A stretch of DNA of 41,158 nucleotides from Pseudaeromonas sp041441555 (lineage in GTDB: Bacteria; Pseudomonadota; Gammaproteobacteria; Enterobacterales; Aeromonadaceae): positions 1 through 41,158 of the forward strand of contig JASDSW010000094.1 in the NCBI GenBank assembly GCA_041441555.1. The letters run 5' to 3'. Numbering within the stretch: position 1 is the first letter of the stretch; every line of letters begins with the position of its first letter. The position numbers and the translations under genes were made by a program. The notes beneath the pieces were generated by a model, which was not told where the DNA came from, made no database searches, and saw nothing but the letters and a program-made list of their open reading frames with translations. Shown here in pieces: positions 17,212 through 24,087 of the stretch.

Positions 17212-17796
17212 TCAGAGGGCCGAGGTTGCCGCCGAAGCCGCCGTGCTCTGCGCCGCCGACGCAGCCTGGTTCAACTGAGCCTTGGCGGCGCCTCCCGCCT
17301 GATCGACCACCTGTTGCTGCAAGGCCGCCGGATCCAGCAAGGATTGCATCGCCGTTGGCCATGCCGGCACATTCTTGCTCAGCGCGCCGTCGGTCGTCGA
17401 TTTCACCGCTTCACTGAAGACCGTGGTCTTACCCTGTTCCTTGAGCAGGATGGCCATCTGGTTGGTCTGTGAATTCCACAGGAAACCAGCCTTGTTGGCC
17501 GCAGGCCCGGTCACCGGGTTGTTGGAGAGGACATAAAACAGCGGCCCCTCTTGCTGGATCTCGTCGGCCGTCTTCAACAGGGAGACTGCGGTCCCATAGT
17601 GTTCGCCCAACAGGGGCTGCATCCGATCCTTGATCAGCGGTTGTTCAAACAGATCCACCTCATTGGGATCGAATCCGACCAGCGGCTTGAGCAGAGCCCA
17701 CATCAATTGACTCTGAGCACCGGCCAGCAGGGGTGCCACGCAGCCAGAGAGTAAACAACCAATCAGTAACACCTTGAGCAGATAAGCGACGCGCAT
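17212..17796 (-). CDS. Hypothetical lipoprotein
   Basis: I do not recognise a function. From the ATG at 17796 the 194-residue protein begins MRVAYLLKVLLIGCLLSGC, a lipoprotein signal with lipobox LSGC (Cys18). An ATG five codons upstream (17811) is an alternative with a similar ribosome site. The mature part has a conserved-looking core (DLFEQPLIKDRMQPLLGEHYGTAVSLL) and a low-complexity Ala/Gln/Ser tail of about 40 residues. The absence of Asp at +2 predicts outer-membrane sorting. It is convergent with the GGDEF gene (34 bp apart) and divergent from the DUF2167 gene. Confidence 0.75.
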   Translation of the reverse strand: MRVAYLLKVLLIGCLLSGCVAPLLAGAQSQLMWALLKPLVGFDPNEVDLFEQPLIKDRMQPLLGEHYGTAVSLLKTADEIQQEGPLFYVLSNNPVTGPAANKAGFLWNSQTNQMAILLKEQGKTTVFSEAVKSTTDGALSKNVPAWPTAMQSLLDPAALQQQVVDQAGGAAKAQLNQAASAAQSTAASAATSAL

Positions 17797-18052
17797 TTTT
17801 GATAACTCCATGAGATCCATCCTCCAACGGTCGCCATAATACCCTGTCTCTCGTTGCAGACCGAGTGCTATTGATGGAGGCAAGGGATTAATTGAGTCCA
17901 GATCGAGGCACAGCGGGCACGGCTGCGCCCGCAGATTGTTATACGTGTCTCATCTGACCCTATGGCAAAATAACCAGTGCCGAAGGAAACACCATCCCGC
18001 TCGCCCTCGGTTCCCCATAAATCAGGCTCATGCCAACCATAAGGAAATGCAC

Positions 18053-18952
18053 ATGCTGAACCAATCCTGGCGCCCCCTCTCGCTGCTCGCGCTGTTGCTG
18101 ACCCTGAGCCCCCTGCCGTCGCAGGCAGCCGCCAGTTCGCAGGAACAGGCGCAGGCCGAGATCCAGGCCGCCAACAGCGCCGCCATGCAGGCCGCCATTC
18201 CAGGGCCCAGCGACATCATAGTCGCCAATCAAGCCCACCTGGCGCTTCCCGAAGAGATGGCCTACATACCGCGCACTCAGGCTCAGCGCCTGCTCAAGGC
18301 CATTGACGGCCAAGGCGATGACCAGGTGCAGGGCATGATCATGCCCACCAGCGAAGACGAAGATTGGATGATCTTGGTCAGTTACGATCCCGCCGGTTAC
18401 ATCAAGGATGACGACGCCAAGGATTGGGATCCGGACGAGATGCTCAGCAGCCTGCGCGAAGGTACCGAAGCCGCCAATGCCGAGCGCAAGGCGCGGGGCA
18501 TCCATGAGCTCGAAGTGGTGGGCTGGGCCGAAGTACCGGCTTACACGGCGGCCACCCACCAGTTGCGTTGGTCCGCATCGGCCCGCACCAAGGGGTCGCA
18601 GGATCCCAACTACACCATCAACTACAACACCCTGGCGCTGGGGCGTGAGGGCTATGTCAGCATGAATCTGGTCACCGATATCCAGAATGTCGAACGCCTC
18701 AAACCAGTGGCCGCCAACCTGATTTCCGCACTGAAATTCGACAGCGGGAAAAGTTATGGCGACTTTGTCGAGGGCACCGACAAGGTGGCCGAATATGGTC
18801 TGGCCGCACTGGTCGCCGGGGTTGCCGCCAAGAAGCTGGGCTTCTTTGCCCTGATTGCGGCCTTCGGCCTCAAGTTTGCCAAGGTGATCCTCATCGCACT
18901 GGCCGGTGGTGCCGCCGTTCTGGGTCGCCTGTTCAAACGCAACAAGGGGTGA
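18053..18952 (+). CDS. DUF2167 membrane-anchored protein
   Basis: The 299-residue product resembles the DUF2167 family of uncharacterised membrane-anchored proteins. The start at 18053 (MLNQSWRPLSLLALLL) has AAGGAA about 7 nt upstream; longer readings have no such site. A signal peptide (about 1-25) leads into a periplasmic domain containing EDEDWMILVSYDPAGYIKDDDA, ELEVVGWAEVPAYTAATHQLRW and NYNTLALGREGYVSMNLV, stretches typical of the family. Hydrophobic C-terminal segments (about 248-285) end in a basic LFKRNKG, so the C-terminus likely faces the cytoplasm. It is followed after 3 bp by the M50 protease gene, a tight operon. Confidence 0.85.
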   Translation: MLNQSWRPLSLLALLLTLSPLPSQAAASSQEQAQAEIQAANSAAMQAAIPGPSDIIVANQAHLALPEEMAYIPRTQAQRLLKAIDGQGDDQVQGMIMPTSEDEDWMILVSYDPAGYIKDDDAKDWDPDEMLSSLREGTEAANAERKARGIHELEVVGWAEVPAYTAATHQLRWSASARTKGSQDPNYTINYNTLALGREGYVSMNLVTDIQNVERLKPVAANLISALKFDSGKSYGDFVEGTDKVAEYGLAALVAGVAAKKLGFFALIAAFGLKFAKVILIALAGGAAVLGRLFKRNKG

Positions 18953-18955
18953 TCG

Positions 18956-19678
18956 GTGATTAAGGCCCTGTTGCTGCTGCTAAGCGCCGGCAAGCTCAGC
19001 AAGATACTGTTGAGCACCGGCAGCATGCTGCTGTCGCTGCTGGTCTATGCCCAGTTGTTCGGTTGGCGCTATGCGGCGGGTTTCATGCTGTTGCTGCTGA
19101 TCCATGAGATGGGACACTTCGCCGCCGCCAAGCAGCGTGGACTGCCGGTCGGATTACCGACTTTCATCCCGTTTGTCGGCGCCTGGATCGATCTCAAGCA
19201 ACAGCCGATGAATGTGGAGACCGAGGCTTATGTCGGTTTCGCCGGACCACTGCTCGGCAGCATAGCCGCGCTGGCCTGTTACTTCATCGGGCGCCAGACG
19301 GGAGAGGATCTCTGGCTGGCGCTGGCCTATGTCGGCTTTTTGCTGAACCTGTTCAACCTGATCCCGTTGAGCCCATTCGATGGCGGTCGCATCGTCGCCA
19401 TCGTCTCGCCCAAGCTGTGGCTGGTCGGGGTGCCGGCACTGATCGCGCTCTTCTTCTATCGTCCCAGCCCGATGTTGTTGGTGGTCGCCCTGTTGGCCGC
19501 CCCCCAGGTCTGGTCGGTAGTGCGCGGTCGTCATACCGAACAGGTGGCGGAAGGCTACTACGAGGCGTCGCTGGAGCAGAAACTGCAATACGGGTGCTTC
19601 TATCTGATGTTGCTCTGTTTTCTGGCCATCATGAGTCATGATGTCCACCTGTTGCTCGGCCATCTGCGCGACGGCTAG
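18956..19678 (+). CDS. Site-2-protease family (M50) intramembrane metalloprotease
   Basis: This 240-residue polytopic membrane protein has the zinc motif HEMGH (His50, Glu51, His54) inside a hydrophobic helix. The second S2P motif, NLFNLIPLSPFDGGR, carries the third ligand Asp142. It lacks PDZ and CBS domains and is a minimal S2P. S2P enzymes cut transmembrane segments of regulators. The start is GTG at 18956 with AAGGGG upstream, 3 bp after the DUF2167 gene, so coupled translation is likely and the DUF2167 protein or the next small lipoprotein are candidate substrates or partners (inference). Confidence 0.88.
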   Translation: MIKALLLLLSAGKLSKILLSTGSMLLSLLVYAQLFGWRYAAGFMLLLLIHEMGHFAAAKQRGLPVGLPTFIPFVGAWIDLKQQPMNVETEAYVGFAGPLLGSIAALACYFIGRQTGEDLWLALAYVGFLLNLFNLIPLSPFDGGRIVAIVSPKLWLVGVPALIALFFYRPSPMLLVVALLAAPQVWSVVRGRHTEQVAEGYYEASLEQKLQYGCFYLMLLCFLAIMSHDVHLLLGHLRDG

Positions 19679-19684
19679 CCCTTG

Positions 19685-19702
19685 CATCCGGATGCCCGGA
19701 TG
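19685..19702 (+). other. Stem-loop after the M50 protease gene
   Basis: CATCCGG (19685-19691), loop ATGC, CCGGATG (19696-19702) form a 7-bp stem just after the M50 stop codon. There is no T-run. It may partly uncouple the downstream lipoprotein gene or protect the mRNA end. Confidence 0.35.
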
Positions 19703-19746
19703 AGGAAGATAAGCAGACTGGTTAATGAATGATTGGAGCCTGAGAG

Positions 19747-19959
19747 ATGATGTTGAAATGGTCCCTGCTCGGCGTGGTTCTCCTGCTCGGGGTCGGCGCC
19801 TGTAGCGAGATGAAATCCGCAGGCCGTACCGTCGGTCATACGACGCGAGATGTCACCCGCACGATTGGCCACACCACCCGGGATGTCACCAAGCAGATCG
19901 GCCATGGTACTCGGGATACCGTCACCAGCGTCAAGGATGGCTGGGAAGAGGCCGAGTAA
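19747..19959 (+). CDS. Small lipoprotein with 11-residue repeats
   Basis: This 70-residue protein has a signal peptide and lipobox ending GVGAC (Cys19). Three consecutive 11-residue repeats follow: VGHTTRDVTRT (29-39), IGHTTRDVTKQ (40-50) and IGHGTRDTVTS (51-61), then an acidic tail. Eleven-residue repeats are typical of extended amphipathic helices that lie on membranes (LEA proteins, synuclein, apolipoproteins). Size and signal resemble entericidin-like lipoproteins, but the repeat is different. GGAG lies 8 nt before the ATG. It is 68 bp after the M50 gene and ends before a strong terminator, so it may be the third gene of that unit. Confidence 0.8.
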   Translation: MMLKWSLLGVVLLLGVGACSEMKSAGRTVGHTTRDVTRTIGHTTRDVTKQIGHGTRDTVTSVKDGWEEAE

Positions 19960-20020
19960 ACCGGGGGTTGTGCTGCGCGATGATTCTGCTGATTTTCGCT
20001 TGTTGCAAAAACGGGTGATA

Positions 20021-20049
20021 AAAAAAGGGAGGCAAATGCCTCCCTTTTT
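20021..20049. terminator. Bidirectional intrinsic terminator, lipoprotein / pntB
   Basis: AAAAAGGGAGGC (20022-20033), loop AAAT, GCCTCCCTTTTT (20038-20049): a perfect 12-bp stem including A and T runs between convergent genes. It serves both the small lipoprotein and pntB. Confidence 0.93.
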
Positions 20050-20061
20050 GCGGACTGCCAA

Positions 20062-21558
20062 TTACAGCGCCTTGAGGATGTTCTCCACCGTGCCCTTGGC
20101 ATCGCCGAAGCACATGTAGGAGTTCTCCTTGAAGAACAGCGGGTTCTGCACCCCGGCATAGCCGGTATTCATCGAACGCTTGAACACCACCACGTTCTGC
20201 GCCTTCCACACTTCCAGCACCGGCATGCCAGCGATCGGGCTGTTCGGATCTTCCATCGCCGCCGGGTTCACGGTGTCGTTGGCGCCGATCACCAGCACGG
20301 TATCGGTATCGCTGAAGTCCTCGTTGATCTCGTCCATCTCCAGCACGATATCGTAAGGCACCTTGGCCTCAGCCAGCAGCACGTTCATGTGGCCTGGCAG
20401 ACGACCGGCGACCGGATGGATACCGAAGCGCACCTGGATGCCGCGATCCCGCAGCTTCTGAGTGATCTCGGCCACCGGATACTGGGCCTGCGCCACCGCC
20501 ATGCCGTAGCCCGGGGTGATGATGACGGAGCTGGAGTTCTTCAGCAGATCGGCCACATCTTCGGCCTTCATCTCGCGATACTCGCCCATCTCTTCATCCG
20601 AAGAAGCACTGCTGCTGCCATCGGTACCAAAACCACCGGCAATCACCGAGATGAAGGAGCGGTTCATGGCGGTACACATGATGTAAGAGAGGATGGCACC
20701 GGAGGAGCCGACCAGGGCACCGGTGACGATCAGCAGGTCGTTGGAGAGCATGAAGCCCGCCGCCGCCGCCGCCCAACCGGAGTAGGAGTTCAGCATGGAG
20801 ACCACCACCGGCATGTCGGCGCCACCGATGGAGGAGACCAGATGCCAGCCGAAGGCCAGAGCAATCAGGGTCATCAGCAGGATGGCCCAGGTCGAGCCGC
20901 CGACGTTGACGAAGTACACCATCAGCGCCAGAGAAACCACGGCGGCCAGCAGGTTCAATTTGTGCTTATGCGGCAGGTTCAGCGGCTTGGAGCTGATGAT
21001 GCCCCGCAGCTTACCGAACGCCACGATGGAGCCGGTAAAGGTGACGGCACCGATAAACACGCCGAGGAAGATCTCGGTCAGGTGAATATTCAGCATGGCG
21101 CCTTCGAGGTGACCGGCATGACCACCTTGCTGGTTCGCCAATTGGGCAATCGCCTGTTGCGCGGCGGCCAGGATCTCTTCCGGGCTACCGGAGAGTGGCA
21201 ACACCAGTTGTGCCGCGGCATCGGCCGGCAGCAGTTCGATGAAGCTGTTGAAACCAACCAGCACGGCGGCCAGACCGACGAAGCTGTGCAGGATCGCCAC
21301 CAGCTCCGGCATCTGGGTCATCTCGACCTTCAGGGCCAGACGGGCACCAATGGCCCCGCCGATCACCATGGCGATCAGTATGTAGACGACGCCGCTGACG
21401 CTCGGGCTGGCGATGGTCGCCACCAGGGCGATGGCCATGCCGACGATACCGAACCAGTTGCCGTACTTGGCGGTTTCCTGCTTGGAGAGCCCCGCGAGGC
21501 TCAGGATGAACAAGACGGCAGCGATAATATAGGATGCCGTGGCCAATCCTTGAGACAT
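20062..21558 (-). CDS. pntB: NAD(P) transhydrogenase subunit beta
   Basis: PntB is the membrane and NADP(H)-binding subunit of the proton-translocating transhydrogenase, which drives NADPH formation with the proton gradient. From ATG 21558 (MSQGLATASYIIA; AAGGGG 6 nt upstream) it has 498 residues. The membrane part is followed by the NADP domain (PGYGMAVAQAQYPVAEI, IHPVAGRLPGHMNVLLAEA, NTGYAGVQNPLF). It is about 36 residues longer than E. coli PntB (462). The surplus is an Ala/Gln-rich insertion at about residues 108-152 between two membrane segments. It lies 10 bp after pntA. Confidence 0.96.
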   Translation of the reverse strand: MSQGLATASYIIAAVLFILSLAGLSKQETAKYGNWFGIVGMAIALVATIASPSVSGVVYILIAMVIGGAIGARLALKVEMTQMPELVAILHSFVGLAAVLVGFNSFIELLPADAAAQLVLPLSGSPEEILAAAQQAIAQLANQQGGHAGHLEGAMLNIHLTEIFLGVFIGAVTFTGSIVAFGKLRGIISSKPLNLPHKHKLNLLAAVVSLALMVYFVNVGGSTWAILLMTLIALAFGWHLVSSIGGADMPVVVSMLNSYSGWAAAAAGFMLSNDLLIVTGALVGSSGAILSYIMCTAMNRSFISVIAGGFGTDGSSSASSDEEMGEYREMKAEDVADLLKNSSSVIITPGYGMAVAQAQYPVAEITQKLRDRGIQVRFGIHPVAGRLPGHMNVLLAEAKVPYDIVLEMDEINEDFSDTDTVLVIGANDTVNPAAMEDPNSPIAGMPVLEVWKAQNVVVFKRSMNTGYAGVQNPLFFKENSYMCFGDAKGTVENILKAL

Positions 21559-21568
21559 GTGTTTCCCC

Positions 21569-23098
21569 TTAATCCTTACGGAACATCTTGAGCATACGGT
21601 GGGTGACGGTGAAGCCACCGACGATGTTGATGGTCGCGATCAGTACGGCGACAAACGCCAGCGTGGCGATGAGCCCTGAACCCGCACCAATCTGCAGCAG
21701 GGCGCCCACCACGATGATGCCGGAGATGGCATTGGTGACCGACATCAGCGGCGTATGCAGCGAATGGGTGACGTTCCACACCACGTAGTAACCGACCACA
21801 CAGGCCAGCACAAAGACGGTGAAGTGCGCCAGGAACTCCGGCGGTGCCACATGGCCTACCCACCCGAAACCGGCGATGCCAGCAGCCGCCAACCAATATT
21901 TCAGTTTCGACGGTTGCTTGGCTTCCTTGGCCACCGGGGCGGCCGCCGCTTCCTTCTTCGGCGCGGCCGAGACGCTGATGGCGGGCGGCGGGAAGGTCAC
22001 TTCGCCGTCACGCACCACGCTCATGTTGCGCAGCACCACATCTTCGAAGTTGATGTCGATGTTGCCGTCTTTTTCCTTGGACAACAGCTTGGTCAGGTTG
22101 ACCAGGTTGGTCGCATACAGCTGGGAGGACTGAGTCGGCAGACGGCCCGGCAGGTCGGTGTAGCCGATGATCTTCACGCCACTGGCGGTGGTGATGAGCT
22201 CACCCGGTTGGGTGTATTCACAGTTGCCACCGGCGGCGGAGGCCAGATCGACGATGACCGAACCCGGCTTCATGCTATCGACCATTTCCTTGGTGATGAG
22301 CTTGGGAGCCGGTTTACCTGGGATCAGCGCCGTGGTGATGATGATGTCCACTTCCTTGGCCTGTTCAGCGAACAGCGCCATCTCGGCGGCGATGAATTCA
22401 TCGGACATCACCTTGGCGTAACCGTCGGAGGAGCCACCCTCTTCGTTGCTGAAGTCGAGTTTCAGGAACTGGCCACCCATGGATTCGATCTGCTCGGCCA
22501 CTTCCAGGCGGGTGTCGAAGGCGCGAACGATGGCGCCCAGCGAGCCGGCGGCACCGATGGCGGCCAGACCTGCGACACCGGCACCGATGACCAGTACCTT
22601 GGCAGGCGGCACCTTGCCGGCAGCGGTGATTTGGCCGGTGAAGAAACGGCCGAAGGCATGGGCCGCTTCAACGACCGCACGATAGCCACCGATGTTGGCC
22701 ATCGATGAGAGGGCGTCCAGTGCCTGGGCGCGTGAAATACGCGGCACCATATCCATGGCGAGGACATTGATCTTTTTGTCAGAAAGCTGAGCAACCAGTT
22801 CCGGGTTCTGAGCCGGCCAAATGAAACTGACCAAGGTGGTGCCTGCTTGCAGGCGGGCAATCTCCGCCTCGCTCGGTGCATTCACCTTGTAGATGAGCGG
22901 CGATTGCCACAGGGTGTCGGTATCGACCACCACGGCACCTGCGGCTGCAAAGGCGGCATCATCAAAGCTGGCCAGAGCACCGGCACCAGACTCAACGGCC
23001 ACGTCGAAGCCGAGCTTTTTCAGCTGCTCGACGGTGGACGGGGTGGCTGCCACCCGGGTTTCACCGGCGAGACTCTCTCTCGGTATACCAATCTGCAT
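21569..23098 (-). CDS. pntA: NAD(P) transhydrogenase subunit alpha
   Basis: PntA carries the NAD(H)-binding domain and four membrane helices of the transhydrogenase. The 509-residue product starts MQIGIPRESLAGETRVAATP, matching the E. coli N-terminus. It has the Rossmann loop VIGAGVAGLAAIGAAGSLGA near residue 170 and the mobile-loop region ASGVKIIGYTDLPGRLP. An Ala/Lys-rich linker (about 375-400) leads to the C-terminal membrane helices. AGGGA lies 6 nt before the ATG. It forms an operon with pntB. Confidence 0.97.
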   Translation of the reverse strand: MQIGIPRESLAGETRVAATPSTVEQLKKLGFDVAVESGAGALASFDDAAFAAAGAVVVDTDTLWQSPLIYKVNAPSEAEIARLQAGTTLVSFIWPAQNPELVAQLSDKKINVLAMDMVPRISRAQALDALSSMANIGGYRAVVEAAHAFGRFFTGQITAAGKVPPAKVLVIGAGVAGLAAIGAAGSLGAIVRAFDTRLEVAEQIESMGGQFLKLDFSNEEGGSSDGYAKVMSDEFIAAEMALFAEQAKEVDIIITTALIPGKPAPKLITKEMVDSMKPGSVIVDLASAAGGNCEYTQPGELITTASGVKIIGYTDLPGRLPTQSSQLYATNLVNLTKLLSKEKDGNIDINFEDVVLRNMSVVRDGEVTFPPPAISVSAAPKKEAAAAPVAKEAKQPSKLKYWLAAAGIAGFGWVGHVAPPEFLAHFTVFVLACVVGYYVVWNVTHSLHTPLMSVTNAISGIIVVGALLQIGAGSGLIATLAFVAVLIATINIVGGFTVTHRMLKMFRKD

Positions 23099-23513
23099 GT
23101 CTATTCCCTGATGTTGAATATAAGGTCGCGATTACCTGCAGCGCCGACGAGCTGGCGTCACAGTCATGCATGGGGATGCAACGCATCCGCCACGACTAAC
23201 GTAAAAGCAGAACGAGGCATAATTAATAACAAATTTTTCCCTGTTTTGACACCAGACCAGCGCACCAATCCGGAGCATCAGGGCCGAATAATCAACCGCC
23301 TGGCTGATTACCGCGAACGCCAACCGATCCTGCCCCATCAGTCGACCGACTAAAATGGGTTTCACACTTTAGCTGGTATGCGGAGGAAAAAAAATGCTGG
23401 GAACAACCGCCGTTAGAATAAATTCGCTAAATTAGCCAGTTACCGATTATATGAACCGGCCAACTGGCGATAAACGACCATTCCCCCACGAACTCACACG
23501 AAGAGGCAATGCC
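23099..23513. other. 415-bp divergent intergenic region pntA / blc
   Basis: No convincing gene is seen. It must hold the pntAB and blc promoters. A good Shine-Dalgarno (CGGAGG, about 23381-23386) precedes a 13-codon frame at 23394-23435 (MLGTTAVRINSLN) that could be a short upstream ORF for blc. Readings of about 77 and 168 codons that cross the region lack ribosome sites and family resemblance and are rejected. Confidence 0.5.
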
Positions 23514-24032
23514 ATGACCAAGTCCCGATTTCTTGTTCTGCTACTCACCCTGCTCAGCGGCTGCGTCGGTACTCCGGAGGGACTCACGCCGGTCAGTGGG
23601 TTCGAGGCTAACCGTTATCTCGGCCACTGGTACGAGATAGCCCGGCTCGACCATCGCTTCGAGCGCGGCCTGGAGCAGGTCTCGGCCCACTACAGCCAGA
23701 ACCCGGATGGCAGCATCCAGGTGATCAACCGGGGTTACGATCCCGAGCAGCGACAGTGGCGGCAGGCCGAAGGCACCGCCAAGCTAGTCGGTGAGCCCAG
23801 CGTCGGCCAGTTGAAGGTCAGCTTCTTTGGCCCCTTCTACGGCGGCTATAACATCCTGGTGCTCGCCCCCGACTATCGCTATGCCCTGGTCTGCGGACCT
23901 GACCGCGACTATTTGTGGATCCTCGCCCGTACCCCCTCACTCCCGGAGCCGGATCTCCAGTTCCTGGTGGCCGAGGCCCAGCGCATGGGGTTTGCCACCA
24001 ACCAGCTGATCTATGTGCGGCAATCGTCATAA
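23514..24032 (+). CDS. blc: Outer-membrane lipocalin Blc
   Basis: Bacterial lipocalin anchored to the outer membrane, thought to bind lysophospholipids or fatty acids during envelope stress. The ATG at 23514 (GAGG 7 nt upstream) gives 172 residues with lipobox LLSGC (Cys17). The lipocalin motif NRYLGHWYEIARLDHRFERGL begins near residue 38, the first G-x-W box, and FGPFYGGYNILVLAPDYRYA follows. A longer reading from 23451 adds an unlikely N-terminus before the signal. It is convergent with the acyl-CoA synthetase gene. Confidence 0.93.
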   Translation: MTKSRFLVLLLTLLSGCVGTPEGLTPVSGFEANRYLGHWYEIARLDHRFERGLEQVSAHYSQNPDGSIQVINRGYDPEQRQWRQAEGTAKLVGEPSVGQLKVSFFGPFYGGYNILVLAPDYRYALVCGPDRDYLWILARTPSLPEPDLQFLVAEAQRMGFATNQLIYVRQSS

Positions 24033-24037
24033 GCGTC

Positions 24038-24076
24038 GCCCCCAGGCCACCAAGACGAAGGCCACCTGACGGGGGC
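24038..24076. terminator. Stem-loop between convergent blc and acyl-CoA synthetase genes
   Basis: GCCCCC (24038-24043) pairs with GGGGGC (24071-24076), enclosing GGCC/GGCC pairing. It lies in the 55 bp between convergent stops. It lacks a T-run, so intrinsic termination is uncertain. Confidence 0.35.
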
Positions 24077-24087
24077 TCCGAGAACGA

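Noticed and set aside
17913..17932. GCGGGC/GCCCGC hairpin between the lipoprotein and DUF2167 genes
   Set aside because: It lies between divergent genes, has no T-run and fits no terminator or known operator. It may be chance in GC-rich DNA.
20389..21591. 400-codon open frame antisense to pntB
   Set aside because: It is low-complexity Gly/His/Gln/Asp translation opposite a certain gene, without a ribosome site.
23132..23365. 77-codon minus-strand frame upstream of pntA
   Set aside because: No ribosome binding site and no recognisable domain. It overlaps the region needed for the pntAB promoter.
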